Positions 1 through 8,024 of a stretch of DNA of 40,460 bases are shown piece by piece. Both the position numbers and the translations under genes were made by a program. The stretch's first letter is position 1, and every line of letters starts with the position of its first letter. The notes under the pieces are model-generated. The model was not told the DNA's origin, ran no database searches, and saw only the letters and a list, made by a program, of their open reading frames with translations. This DNA is from Chitinophagaceae bacterium (lineage in GTDB: Bacteria; Bacteroidota; Bacteroidia; Chitinophagales; Chitinophagaceae), in NCBI GenBank assembly GCA_028288585.1, contig JAQBNL010000050.1, positions 1 through 40,460 of the forward strand, written 5' to 3'.

Positions 1-68
1 TGGTATTGCTTTGCTACTTTTTCAGTGTGGCTGCCGGTCCGGTTGGTTGCAGAAATGATTGTGTACAT
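1..68 (-). CDS. NAD(P)H-dependent FMN reductase-like protein, N-terminal fragment
   Basis: The reverse strand reads an ATG at 68-66 followed by 21 further codons, open to the window edge. The peptide begins MYTIISATNRTGSHTEKVA. A beta strand running into S-x-T-N-R-x-G-S is the FMN phosphate-binding loop of the NADPH-dependent FMN reductase family (flavodoxin-like fold, YieF/ChrR/SsuE type). These enzymes use NAD(P)H to reduce FMN or quinones in the cytoplasm. Only the first 22 residues are present, so the substrate cannot be inferred. It is transcribed away from parA. The call rests on one motif in a short fragment. Confidence 0.6.
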   Translation of the reverse strand, partial: MYTIISATNRTGSHTEKVAKQY

Positions 69-141
69 GATAAGATTATTATTCCAGCTTATTTGTTAGA
101 AGTTGGGGGATTAATATCATCCTAATATTATACCGAATAAG

Positions 142-149
142 TAAATTTG
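142..149 (+). promoter_or_regulatory. Candidate -7 element upstream of parA
   Basis: TAAATTTG matches the Bacteroidota TAnnTTTG -7 consensus and lies about 120 bases before the parA start. No TTG stands at the expected -33 distance, so only half of the promoter is supported. The implied leader contains the short tandem repeat at 166-199 and the hairpin at 249-260. Confidence 0.35.
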
Positions 150-165
150 CCAACCTGTCATTTAA

Positions 166-199
166 ATGTACGAAGTAAGATGTAAGATGTACGATGTAA
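166..199 (+). repeat. Short imperfect tandem repeat in the parA leader
   Basis: Imperfect units of the type ATGTACG / ATGTAAG repeat four to five times here. It is noncoding and lies between the candidate parA promoter and the gene. Its function is unknown; it may be replication-slippage sequence. Confidence 0.6.
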
Positions 200-248
200 A
201 GGACAGTGATTTGAAAAAAATATGATTCTAATTACAAAAAAATAAATA

Positions 249-260
249 CCCCTTTAGGGG
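249..260 (+). other. Small GC hairpin just before parA
   Basis: CCCC-TTTA-GGGG can fold into a four-pair stem ending 8 bases before the parA ATG. A further GGGG at 264-267 could compete for the CCCC arm. It could affect translation initiation, but it may also be a decayed intergenic repeat. Confidence 0.35.
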
Positions 261-268
261 ATAGGGGC

Positions 269-1069
269 ATGGCAAAAATAATAGGTATAGCTAATCAAAA
301 GGGCGGCGTTGGAAAAACTACTACTGCAATAAATCTTGCGGCAAGTCTGGGAGTGTTGGAATTTAAAACATTATTGGTAGATGCTGACCCACAGGCAAAC
401 AGTACCACTGGCCTGGGCTTTGACCTTCATAGTATTCCCCATGGATTATACGATTGCATGGTAAATTCAACCCCCGCCAAAGATGTAATTTTAAAATCTG
501 ATATTCCTTATCTTGATGTAATTCCATCACATATTGATCTCGTAGGCGCTGAAATTGAAATGATAAACTATCCTAACCGGGAAAGTGTTTTAAAAAATAT
601 TTTAGACCCGCTTAGAGATGATTACGAATTTATTGTAATCGATTGCTCGCCTTCTTTAGGATTGATAACAGTGAATGCTTTAACGGCTGCCGATAGTGTT
701 ATAGTGCCGGTTCAGGCAGAATTTTTTGCTTTGGAAGGTTTAGGAAAATTATTAAACACCATAAAAATTGTACAGAACAGGTTAAACCCTGAATTACAAA
801 TTGAAGGTTTGCTGATGACGATGTATGATGGCCGTTTGCGTTTATGTAACCAGGTTGTGAATGAGGTACGCAAACATTTTGAGGACCTTGTTTTTTCAAG
901 TATTATTCACCGGAATACCAGGTTAAGTGAGGCGCCAAGCTTTGGTAAACCTGCCATTTTATATGATGCAGATAGCAAGGGGGCAGTAAATTATCTTAAT
1001 CTTGCTAAAGAAATTTTACAGAAAAACAATATGACAAAACTAAGCCAGGAAGAAAAAGTAATGCAGTGA
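269..1069 (+). CDS. parA: Chromosome-partitioning ATPase ParA/Soj
   Basis: This is a cytoplasmic P-loop ATPase that binds nucleoid DNA when ATP-bound and is released by ParB, which moves and positions origin-proximal DNA. The deviant Walker A motif KGGVGKTT is at residues 11-18, with its signature lysine K11. VDADPQ at 37-42 is the A-prime motif, and the Walker B strand with D125 (VIDCSPS) follows. The 266-residue length is normal for chromosomal Soj proteins, and there is no N-terminal HTH of the plasmid type. parB follows after 97 bases that contain an inverted-repeat region. The ATG start gives a complete N-terminal beta strand. Confidence 0.95.
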   Translation: MAKIIGIANQKGGVGKTTTAINLAASLGVLEFKTLLVDADPQANSTTGLGFDLHSIPHGLYDCMVNSTPAKDVILKSDIPYLDVIPSHIDLVGAEIEMINYPNRESVLKNILDPLRDDYEFIVIDCSPSLGLITVNALTAADSVIVPVQAEFFALEGLGKLLNTIKIVQNRLNPELQIEGLLMTMYDGRLRLCNQVVNEVRKHFEDLVFSSIIHRNTRLSEAPSFGKPAILYDADSKGAVNYLNLAKEILQKNNMTKLSQEEKVMQ

Positions 1070-1073
1070 AAAA

Positions 1074-1166
1074 GTGAGTTGTGAGATGTGAGTTGTGAGT
1101 TACAGTCTTAAAACGTGCGGCTCACTCACAACTAACAACTAACAACTGACAACTCAACTCACAACT
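1074..1166. repeat. GTGAGTTGTGAG / CTCACAAC inverted-repeat region between parA and parB
   Basis: 1074-1101 repeats GTGAGTTGTGAG-like words. 1121-1166 repeats their complement (ACTCACAAC, AACAACT), ending directly at the parB ATG. The arms can pair imperfectly into a long hairpin. The same words recur at 15384-15429, so this looks like a dispersed intergenic repeat. It may attenuate transcription between parA and parB. Confidence 0.6.
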
Positions 1167-2081
1167 ATGTCAACACAAAATAAAAAAGATGCACTCGGAA
1201 AAGGCATTCGGTCTTTATTACAAAATATTGATGCAGATCTTAAATCCACTGCAGGCTCATTAAAAAGTGAAGTAATAGAAAAGGCCAGCACAAGCTTGCG
1301 GATACCGCTTGAACAGATAGAGATAAATCCTAAACAACCGCGCCGTGATTTTGATGAAATTGCTTTAAGTGAATTGGCTGCATCCATCAAAACGCATGAT
1401 ATTATTCAGCCGCTTACCGTTACTAAACTCGCCAATGATAAATACAGGATAATAGCGGGTGAAAGAAGATTCAGGGCATCAAAAATTGCAGGGTTAAAAG
1501 ATGTTCCGGTGTATGTTAGGGAAACCAAAGATTCACAACTGCTGGAGCTTGCATTGCTGGAAAACCTGCAAAGAGAAAATTTAAATGCAATGGAAATTGC
1601 CATGAGTTACAGGCGCCTGATGGAAGAACTGGAGTATACACAGGAGCAGCTTGCTGAGAGAATGGGAAAAGAAAGAAGCACAGTTACCAATTACATCCGG
1701 CTTTTAAAACTGCCCCCGGATATACAGGTGGCGGTACGCAATGGCGTTATCAGTATGGGTCATGCAAGAGCGCTGATAAATGTTGATGCAATTGAGAAAC
1801 AGCTTTTCATTTTTCATGAAATAAAAAATAAGGAATTATCCGTACGGCAAACTGAAGAGCTTGTGAGAAGATTGTATACTTCGCCTGATGCTGTTAATAA
1901 TTCCGTAAAGTCGCAGTTATCGCCGGCATTAAAAAAAATTGAAGATAATTTAGCTTCTCACTACAGCACCAAAGTAAAATTGAATCATAATAAAAAAGGC
2001 TTTGGCAGTATCACTTTTGAATATTATTCCGTTGAAGAATTAAATTCAATTTTAGATAAGATGAACGTGCCTGTGAACTAA
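1167..2081 (+). CDS. parB: Chromosome-partitioning protein ParB/Spo0J
   Basis: This is the CTP-dependent DNA clamp that loads at parS sites and works with ParA. It opens with the usual LGKGIRSLL segment. The ParB N-terminal domain runs from about residue 45 to 140, with the CTP-binding GERRFRA box near residues 98-104 and the ENLQREN motif near 132-138. An HTH of the KorB/ParB type (TQEQLAERMGKERSTV) is near 157-172, followed by a short C-terminal dimerisation domain. At 304 residues it is full length. It overlaps nothing and is followed after 4 bases by the DUF5683 gene. I noticed no parS-like palindrome in the window by eye. Confidence 0.95.
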   Translation: MSTQNKKDALGKGIRSLLQNIDADLKSTAGSLKSEVIEKASTSLRIPLEQIEINPKQPRRDFDEIALSELAASIKTHDIIQPLTVTKLANDKYRIIAGERRFRASKIAGLKDVPVYVRETKDSQLLELALLENLQRENLNAMEIAMSYRRLMEELEYTQEQLAERMGKERSTVTNYIRLLKLPPDIQVAVRNGVISMGHARALINVDAIEKQLFIFHEIKNKELSVRQTEELVRRLYTSPDAVNNSVKSQLSPALKKIEDNLASHYSTKVKLNHNKKGFGSITFEYYSVEELNSILDKMNVPVN

Positions 2082-2085
2082 GCAT

Positions 2086-2727
2086 ATGCCCAATAAGAAA
2101 TTATTTTTCTGCTCAATATTTTTTTTGACACTATTTTTTTGCAGTAAAAGTTTTGCGCAGCAAAAAAATGATTCCACCCTTATCAAAGTACAGGATAGTA
2201 CCAGTAAAAAAAATATATTAGCGCTTGATACCTCTGCAAAAAAATTTAATCCAAAGGTTGCCACTTTCAGGTCGGCAGTAATCCCCGGCTGGGGCCAGGC
2301 ATACAACAAAAAATATTGGAAAATTCCTATTATTTATGGAGCACTTGGCACTACAGCATTTATTTTTCGGTATAATTTAAAAACATATAAACTTCTCAAG
2401 CAAGCAATAATTTATCGCACCGATACCATTGCTGCCAACGATATATTGGTTGACCCGCAGTTTCAAGCTCTTTCCACTGAAGCTATCAGGAGTTATAGAA
2501 ATTCATTCCGGCAAAATGTAGATTATTCAGTGCTTTTCTTTTTAGTTTTTTGGGGGCTAAATGTTGTGGATGCTACTGTTGACGCTCATTTAAAATCGTT
2601 TGATGTAAGCGATAATGTTAGTTTTAAAGTAAAGCCGGGGTATAATCCAGGCACCCGTACAGGTGGTCTCAGCCTGGTGTTTTCTTATAAAGATAAACAG
2701 CCAAAAGTTTTACCTTCACTGCAATAA
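2086..2727 (+). CDS. DUF5683 domain protein, exported or membrane-associated
   Basis: A signal peptide (hydrophobic residues about 5-24, ending near SFAQ) precedes a Ser/Thr/Lys-rich linker. A conserved block containing AVIPGWGQAYNKKYWK lies around residues 63-80, and hydrophobic segments follow near 80-95 and 145-165. The P-G-W-G-Q-x-Y-N-x-x-Y-W-K signature is typical of the Bacteroidota DUF5683 family, commonly found beside parAB. The molecular function is not known. It sits 4 bases after parB and 15 before dapB, so it is almost certainly co-transcribed with both. Confidence 0.85.
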   Translation: MPNKKLFFCSIFFLTLFFCSKSFAQQKNDSTLIKVQDSTSKKNILALDTSAKKFNPKVATFRSAVIPGWGQAYNKKYWKIPIIYGALGTTAFIFRYNLKTYKLLKQAIIYRTDTIAANDILVDPQFQALSTEAIRSYRNSFRQNVDYSVLFFLVFWGLNVVDATVDAHLKSFDVSDNVSFKVKPGYNPGTRTGGLSLVFSYKDKQPKVLPSLQ

Positions 2728-2742
2728 TTATTTCTCTTAGTT

Positions 2743-3456
2743 ATGAAAATAGCATTAATCGGTTATGGCAAAATGGGCAGGACCATTGAAGAAATCGCCT
2801 TGAAAAAAGGTCATACTATTTCTTTAACTATTGATTTACATAACCTGGCAGATCTTACAAAAGATAATTTACAAAAAGCCGATGTAGCAATAGAATTTAC
2901 AACCCCTGAAACGGCAATGAATAATATCCTGCAGTGCTTTGATGCAGGTATCCCTGTTGTAAGCGGAACCACAGGCTGGTTAAATAATCTTGATAAAGTA
3001 AAAGAGATTTGTATTGAAGAAAATGGTACATTTTTATACGCAAGTAATTTTAGTATTGGTGTAAATATTTTTTTTGAGCTTAATAAAAAGCTGGCAGAAT
3101 TAATGAGTAAACAGGATTATACGGTAACTATAGAAGAAATACATCATACACAAAAAAAAGATGCTCCCAGTGGTACCGCCATTACAATTGCAGAACAGTT
3201 GTTGAAAGAATTACCCAATAAAAAACAATGGGTAAATTATAAAAGTGAAAAAGATGAAGAATTGTCAATCATCAGCCACCGTATTGATCCTGCTGCCGGC
3301 ACTCATACAGTAAAGTATTCATCAGATGTAGATGATATTGAAATTATTCACACAGCCCATAACCGTAAAGGTTTTGCGGCAGGTGCTGTACTGGCTGCTG
3401 AATTTATACAAGATAAAAAAGGAATATTCAGTATGAAAGATGTATTAGGCATCTGA
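2743..3456 (+). CDS. dapB: 4-hydroxy-tetrahydrodipicolinate reductase DapB
   Basis: DapB reduces 4-hydroxy-tetrahydrodipicolinate with NAD(P)H in the diaminopimelate/lysine pathway, feeding peptidoglycan synthesis. The dinucleotide loop GYGKMG is at residues 7-12 and the GTTGW motif follows. The catalytic and substrate block EIHHTQKKDAPSGTA is near residues 131-146, and the C-terminal R-x-G-x-x-H-x-V region is represented by RIDPAAGTHTV. At 237 residues it is of the shorter Bacteroidota type. It is the last gene of the parA-parB-DUF5683-dapB run, and a hairpin terminator follows. Confidence 0.95.
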   Translation: MKIALIGYGKMGRTIEEIALKKGHTISLTIDLHNLADLTKDNLQKADVAIEFTTPETAMNNILQCFDAGIPVVSGTTGWLNNLDKVKEICIEENGTFLYASNFSIGVNIFFELNKKLAELMSKQDYTVTIEEIHHTQKKDAPSGTAITIAEQLLKELPNKKQWVNYKSEKDEELSIISHRIDPAAGTHTVKYSSDVDDIEIIHTAHNRKGFAAGAVLAAEFIQDKKGIFSMKDVLGI

Positions 3457-3469
3457 CATTTATAAAAAA

Positions 3470-3496
3470 AACAGGACCCCATTAAGAGATCCTGTT
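3470..3496. terminator. Hairpin terminator between dapB and the facing barrel gene
   Basis: AACAGGA (3470-3476) pairs with TCCTGTT (3490-3496) around a 13-base loop. An A-tract before it acts as a U-tract for the minus-strand gene, so it may serve both convergent units. Confidence 0.65.
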
Positions 3497-3519
3497 AATC
3501 ATATAAATAAATTATCCAA

Positions 3520-4047
3520 TTACTTTCCGAAGGTATAAGCTAACCGTGCACCAACAGAACTTAATGTTCCTCCACCGGCACTATTCCCAAAATACTTTAT
3601 TAATAAATCAAGCCCCTTGGTAATATTAAAACCAATACCTGGTGAATAAGCAAATCCTGTTGAAGTATAAAGAGTACTATTGCCACCACTATTGGATTGC
3701 TTAGTACTGTTAAAGGAGGCTCCTAATTGAGCACTGCCATATACTTTGGGACTGAACCAATATTTTACTCCGGCTAATACAGGAATTTCCGAAAAATGAT
3801 ATTTGTACGGTGTAGTGTTCTTATTAGAGAAGTTGATATAACCCACATACAATGTTAAGGCTGCATCAGTTGAAATTTTGTGGTCAACCTGTACTGAACC
3901 ACCTATTCCAAAGTTATAACCGGCAGTGTTGAATACGCCCATTGGAACAGCACCTTCTAATCCAAGGCTAAACGAGGTTGGTCCCTGTGCATTTGCTGCA
4001 GCTGCCGTTATAGTAATTGCGGCAAAAAACAATATTAATTTTTTCAT
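3520..4047 (-). CDS. Small outer-membrane beta-barrel protein
   Basis: A Sec signal peptide (MKKLILFFAAITITAAAANAQ, cleavage after the Ala-x-Ala near residue 20) precedes alternating hydrophobic/polar strands rich in Gly, Ser and aromatic residues. The chain ends in a terminal strand RLAYTFGK with a penultimate-region aromatic, typical of outer-membrane barrels. At 175 residues it would form about eight strands. It resembles the outer-membrane beta-barrel/opacity-like families common in Bacteroidota. No ligand or partner is evident. It is probably monocistronic, because a terminator for the next upstream gene lies between the two. Confidence 0.8.
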   Translation of the reverse strand: MKKLILFFAAITITAAAANAQGPTSFSLGLEGAVPMGVFNTAGYNFGIGGSVQVDHKISTDAALTLYVGYINFSNKNTTPYKYHFSEIPVLAGVKYWFSPKVYGSAQLGASFNSTKQSNSGGNSTLYTSTGFAYSPGIGFNITKGLDLLIKYFGNSAGGGTLSSVGARLAYTFGK

Positions 4048-4134
4048 GGCTTAAAATTTTTATTACCATTAGGCAAAATTAGTGCCTGAATTAAATTTGG
4101 ATAATATTATTACGTAAAACGTATTAAATAAAAA

Positions 4135-4156
4135 AAACTGCCTGAGGAGGCAGTTT
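4135..4156 (-). terminator. Rho-independent terminator of the second barrel gene
   Basis: Read on the minus strand, AAACTGCCT-loop-AGGCAGTTT forms a perfect 9-bp stem with a 4-base loop, followed by a run of T. It ends the unit that starts at 4792. Confidence 0.85.
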
Positions 4157-4177
4157 TAAATAAATTTATTTTAGCTA

Positions 4178-4792
4178 TCATTTTTTAACGGTCCCGAATT
4201 TTTTACCAACTTTAATTCCGAAGTAACTGTTTTTATAATCATCGCTGCTGCTTGAGGACGGGCTAAGATTGCTAAATCCTAAATTATAATTAACAGAAAA
4301 GAAAATTCCGTTAGATAATTCATAGCCGGCAAGCAAATTTCCCGAGAATTCAAAAGGCTTTATATCATCATTATTTTCATCACTACCAATTTGAAGCTTA
4401 TAATCAGGTGAGCCATCAGAATATTTAGACTTACCGCTTAATAAATAAGCTAATGATGGCCCTATGCCAACAAAAAAACCCCCGTTTGTTTTATAAATAA
4501 AATCAAGAGGAAGCTCCAGATAGTTCAAAGTGGTTTTTATTTCATCAGATGCATCTGAAAGTTTTGCACCTTTTTGAGTGAAATTTAAACCTGGTCTAAA
4601 AATAAAATTAGTTGACAGGGGAATATGAGTAAATACCCCCAAGGTAAAACCTACTTTGGAATCAATAGATATGCCTGGAATATTCTCTTTTAATTTTAAT
4701 GTGGCCACAGTTACTCCAGCTGTTATTCCAATTTGGGCAATAGCTGCCGTAGAAATACTTACGATAACTATTAAACTAAATAATTTTTTCAT
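4178..4792 (-). CDS. PorT-like outer-membrane beta-barrel protein
   Basis: The N-terminal signal peptide (MKKLFSLIVIVSISTAAIAQ) is followed by a GITAGVTVATLK strand and a pattern of amphipathic strands. R-x-G-L-N-F-T-Q-K-G-A and L-x-Y-L-E-L-P-L are characteristic of the PorT/outer-membrane beta-barrel (PF13568-like) family. The C-terminus GIKVGKKFGTVKK ends the barrel. Members are integral outer-membrane proteins, mostly of unknown role; PorT itself belongs to the type IX secretion machinery, but this small paralogue need not. It has its own terminator downstream. Confidence 0.8.
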   Translation of the reverse strand: MKKLFSLIVIVSISTAAIAQIGITAGVTVATLKLKENIPGISIDSKVGFTLGVFTHIPLSTNFIFRPGLNFTQKGAKLSDASDEIKTTLNYLELPLDFIYKTNGGFFVGIGPSLAYLLSGKSKYSDGSPDYKLQIGSDENNDDIKPFEFSGNLLAGYELSNGIFFSVNYNLGFSNLSPSSSSSDDYKNSYFGIKVGKKFGTVKK

Positions 4793-4911
4793 GTTAGTAG
4801 TTTTTGGTTAGAAATATATTTTAAAACTACTAATAACTACCTAACCACCAACTATTTATTAATTTATTGATTTAAATCAATAAGCCGCCTGTGAAAATAA
4901 ATTCTTTAAAT

Positions 4912-5856
4912 TTACCTGGGAAGGTTTGCCAACATATCTGTTGTTATCTTTTTAAGATCAAACTCCGGTTTCCATCCCCAATCTTTACGGGCAACACTAT
5001 CATCAATGCTTTGCGGCCAGCTGTCAGCAATTGTCTGCCGGTAATCGGTTTTATATTTTATGGTAAACTCGGGAATGTGTTTTTTAATTTCGGCAGCTAT
5101 TTCTTTTGGCGAAAAACTTATTGCTGAAACATTATAAGATGTTCGTATGGAAATTTTTTCAGCATCTGCCTGCATTAATTCTATCGTGGCCCTTATTGCA
5201 TCCGGCATATACATCATAGGCAAATAAGTGTCTTCTTTTAAAAAGCATTTATATTTTTTTTCTTCTAAAGCAGCATAAAAAATTTCTATAGCATAATCTG
5301 TAGTTCCGCCACCGGGTGAACTTTTGTAGCTGATAAGGCCGGGGTAACGCATGCTTCTTACATCAACACCGTAACGGTGATTATAATAATTACACCAGAA
5401 TTCCCCTGCATATTTACTAATGCCATAAACAGTTACGGGCTCAATAATTGTTTGCTGGGGGCAATTTTTTTTGGGCGAAGTAGGCCCAAATACTGCAATA
5501 CTGCTGGGCCAAAACACCCTGGTTAATTTTTCTTCTTTAGCAATATCAAGTACATTCAACAGGCTTTGCATATTTAAATTCCATGCAAGGGTAGGATTTT
5601 TTTCTCCTGTAGCAGAAAGGATAGCAGCCAATAAATATATTTGAGTAATCCCCTGTCGGATAACCTGTACATGCAGCATCTCTTTATTCATCACATCCAA
5701 ACTTACGTATGGGCCCGTACCTTTTATCAGCTCATTCTCTTCCCTAAGGTCTGAGGCAATAACATTAGACCCGCCATAAATCCTTCTTAATTCCAATGTA
5801 AGCTCAACACCAATTTGCCCGCTTGCACCTATTACTAAAATCTTTTCTTTGCTCAT
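4912..5856 (-). CDS. SDR-type L-threonine 3-dehydrogenase / NAD-dependent epimerase-like
   Basis: This extended short-chain dehydrogenase has the Rossmann loop GASGQIG at residues 10-16, serines S118-S119 and the catalytic pair Y144/K148 (YGISK). The block PGLISYKSSPGGGTTDYA and the preceding SSIAVFGP are typical of the UDP-galactose-epimerase-like L-threonine dehydrogenases of Bacteroidota and archaea, which oxidise threonine to 2-amino-3-ketobutyrate with NAD+. The 314-residue length agrees. It is divergent from kdsA with a 58-base gap. A sugar epimerase is the alternative, but the GGGTTDYA segment favours threonine. Confidence 0.85.
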   Translation of the reverse strand: MSKEKILVIGASGQIGVELTLELRRIYGGSNVIASDLREENELIKGTGPYVSLDVMNKEMLHVQVIRQGITQIYLLAAILSATGEKNPTLAWNLNMQSLLNVLDIAKEEKLTRVFWPSSIAVFGPTSPKKNCPQQTIIEPVTVYGISKYAGEFWCNYYNHRYGVDVRSMRYPGLISYKSSPGGGTTDYAIEIFYAALEEKKYKCFLKEDTYLPMMYMPDAIRATIELMQADAEKISIRTSYNVSAISFSPKEIAAEIKKHIPEFTIKYKTDYRQTIADSWPQSIDDSVARKDWGWKPEFDLKKITTDMLANLPR

Positions 5857-5902
5857 AATTTTTACAAATAACTGTAAATGTAAAATTGAATATTGAAAAT
5901 AG

Positions 5903-5910
5903 TAGTTTTG
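5903..5910 (+). promoter_or_regulatory. Candidate -7 element of kdsA abutting the start codon
   Basis: TAGTTTTG fits TAnnTTTG and lies 4 bases before the ATG at 5915. Transcription from it would start at about the initiation codon, giving a leaderless mRNA. No good -33 TTG is seen, so support is partial. Confidence 0.35.
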
Positions 5911-5914
5911 GGTG

Positions 5915-6736
5915 ATGGAAAATTATCTACAGGAACTTTTTGCACATCAGCAATACGATAAAAATAATTTTTTTCTTATTGCAGGCCCCTGCGTTGTAGA
6001 AGGCGAAGAAATGGTTAATGAAATAGCCGGGACAGTTGCTGCCATCTCCAAAAAATATAAAGTGCCTTATATTTTTAAGGCTTCTTATAAAAAAGCAAAC
6101 AGGACAAGCGCTTCATCTTTTACGGGTATTGGTGATAAAAACGCTTTGGAAATAATTAAAAAGGCAGGAGAAAAAAATTCTGTTCCAACGATAACTGATA
6201 TTCATACAGCAGAAGAAGCCGCTATGGCAGCAGGCTATGCAGACATTTTGCAGATACCGGCCTTTTTATGCAGGCAAACAGAACTACTTATTGCTGCAGG
6301 AGAAACAGGTAAAATAATCAACGTAAAAAAAGGGCAATTTTTAAATGGCGAAGCAATGAAGTTTGCTGTTGAAAAAATTAATTCTGTTGGCAATAAAAAA
6401 GTAATGCTTACTGAAAGAGGAAATAGTTTTGGCTATCACGACCTTGTTGTTGATTTTAGAAATATCCCTGCAATGAAATTGAATAATGTTCCTGTAATTA
6501 TGGATTGCACACATTCTTTGCAGCAGCCTAACCAAAGCAGCGGTGTAACCGGCGGCAACCCTGAACTTATTGAAACCATTGCAAAAGCTGCGATTACCAG
6601 CGGGGCTGATGGGCTTTTTATAGAAACACATCCTAAACCTTCCATTGCTAAAAGTGATGGCGCAAATATGCTTCCCTTACATCTTCTTGAAAGTTTAATT
6701 GAGAAACTGGTACGACTCAGAGCAGCAGTAATATAA
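5915..6736 (+). CDS. kdsA: 3-deoxy-8-phosphooctulonate synthase (KDO-8-P synthase)
   Basis: KdsA condenses phosphoenolpyruvate with arabinose 5-phosphate to make KDO-8-P, the precursor of the LPS inner-core sugar. Family motifs are FFLIAGPCVVEG near residues 19-30, FKASYKKANRTS, PAFLCRQTEL, and MDCTHSLQQPNQ with the conserved His. IETHPKPSIAKSDGANML lies near the C-terminus. I chose the ATG at 5915 (MENYLQELF), giving 273 residues. A GTG immediately before it is in frame but adds nothing. With hldD, it indicates an LPS core containing Kdo and heptose. A perfect hairpin terminator follows. Confidence 0.95.
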   Translation: MENYLQELFAHQQYDKNNFFLIAGPCVVEGEEMVNEIAGTVAAISKKYKVPYIFKASYKKANRTSASSFTGIGDKNALEIIKKAGEKNSVPTITDIHTAEEAAMAAGYADILQIPAFLCRQTELLIAAGETGKIINVKKGQFLNGEAMKFAVEKINSVGNKKVMLTERGNSFGYHDLVVDFRNIPAMKLNNVPVIMDCTHSLQQPNQSSGVTGGNPELIETIAKAAITSGADGLFIETHPKPSIAKSDGANMLPLHLLESLIEKLVRLRAAVI

Positions 6737-6737
6737 A

Positions 6738-6759
6738 AATGCTCCCCTGAGGGAGCATT
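6738..6759 (+). terminator. Hairpin terminator after kdsA
   Basis: AATGCTCCC and GGGAGCATT form a perfect 9-bp stem with a CTGA loop 1 base after the stop codon. The following T-tract is weak. The 215 bases from here to 6974 hold nothing else recognisable. Confidence 0.7.
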
Positions 6760-6974
6760 GCCTGGTTTTAGGTGAGCAACAAGTTGTAATCAGTTCAAGA
6801 TAAAAAGTAAGTTATCGTAGTTCCATTTTTCTGATAAGCGTTAGTTCCTAAGGGTTACAGAAGAATCATTTGTTTCTGGATTTAAAGCGGGCCGAAACAT
6901 TATGCCAAAGATCAAATTGTTTAATGGAATTAGAATTTTACAGCCGACACAATAATACCTGCAAACGGTACTTG

Positions 6975-7967
6975 TTATTTAAGACCCAGTTTACTTGGCA
7001 AACGCTTAAATTCTTTTTTAAAAGCAGTTGCAAAATTGCTGAGATTGGAATAGCCTAATTGTGAGCCGATTTCTTTTATTGAATATTTTTGAGACATTAA
7101 TAAAACTTTGGCCCGGTGCATACGGCTTTTTTGAAAGTACTCGTATAAATTATTACCGTATAATTTTTTAAATTTATTCTTTAGCGTAGTGGTACTCATT
7201 GCTGCAACACGGGAAAGAAATGAAATGGGAGGAGGCGGCGTGGAAAAATCTTTTATTAAATAGGATTCTACTTCCATCAGTCTTTTAATTTCATCCTGTG
7301 ATATTTTTATTTTATCACTCTCACTTACCGGATTTAATTTTTGATATAACTGGGTAAGAAATCTTTCCACCAGCATCATAACCCTGTTCTCTAAAATTGA
7401 TTTTTGCATTACAGCATTCCCGCTATCCATCACTTCATTAAACAATGCCCTGTACTCCACATCAAAAGGCGCAAAATTGTAACTCTGTGTTTTTAACTGC
7501 AGATATTTTTCGAGCACTTCATCCATGCTTTTAATATCGAGGTATTGCTCCAGCCATTTACGGATTACCAATACATTTATACTTCTTATCGCAGTGCCCT
7601 TTGCGGCCTGGTAAGCAAAATTGTATAAAGAACTTGTAAGCATAACCGAAGCCCTGTTTTGTTTCTCTTCCCAGATATAATCATTATCAATTTTCACCAT
7701 TAATTTATCAGAGATAGAAATTTCATCAAAGCGAAGGATATAAAATTCTTTATCAGAACTGTTCCGCTGCATGTACATATCCTGGTTCAATGTATAATCT
7801 GACAGCATACATTGAAGGCCATTGGAAAGCGGGATGTATTTAAAATATCCATTAGCAAATTGCTCTGGAATAAAAAGGGTATCACCTTTTACTTTTGTAT
7901 CCATTGCCTGCGCAATTTCACTTATAGCTTTTGCATAATCAGTATGGCTATAATTAATATTGAACAT
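6975..7967 (-). CDS. AraC-family transcriptional regulator (paralogue 1)
   Basis: The C-terminal third (about residues 245-330) is an AraC/XylS double HTH. It has LSRVAAMSTTTLKNKFKKLYG, then YEYFQKSRMHRAKVLL, then YSIKEIGSQLGYSNLSNFATAFKKEF, the classic second HTH. The N-terminal 230 residues are not a cupin I recognise; they share a pattern with the neighbouring gene (IPEQFANGYFKYIPLSNGLQ against IPADIGEGIIKVITLPNGLQ). The two are therefore tandem duplicates. It lies 57 bases downstream of the second regulator and probably shares its transcript. The effector and targets are unknown. Confidence 0.85.
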   Translation of the reverse strand: MFNINYSHTDYAKAISEIAQAMDTKVKGDTLFIPEQFANGYFKYIPLSNGLQCMLSDYTLNQDMYMQRNSSDKEFYILRFDEISISDKLMVKIDNDYIWEEKQNRASVMLTSSLYNFAYQAAKGTAIRSINVLVIRKWLEQYLDIKSMDEVLEKYLQLKTQSYNFAPFDVEYRALFNEVMDSGNAVMQKSILENRVMMLVERFLTQLYQKLNPVSESDKIKISQDEIKRLMEVESYLIKDFSTPPPPISFLSRVAAMSTTTLKNKFKKLYGNNLYEYFQKSRMHRAKVLLMSQKYSIKEIGSQLGYSNLSNFATAFKKEFKRLPSKLGLK

Positions 7968-8024
7968 TTAAAAATTATTGTTTTAAAGGGGTCTAATGAA
8001 TCGGTTAAAATTATTGAATTCATC

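Noticed and set aside
1-3460. A parS site near parAB
   Set aside because: I looked for the TGTTTCACGTGAAACA-like palindrome by eye and saw no good match here or elsewhere in the window.
4891-5127. A plus-strand frame overlapping the threonine dehydrogenase C-terminus
   Set aside because: It lies over conserved SDR codons on the other strand and has no recognisable protein features.
6436-6645. Two minus-strand frames inside kdsA
   Set aside because: They are antisense shadows of highly conserved KdsA motifs and not plausible proteins.
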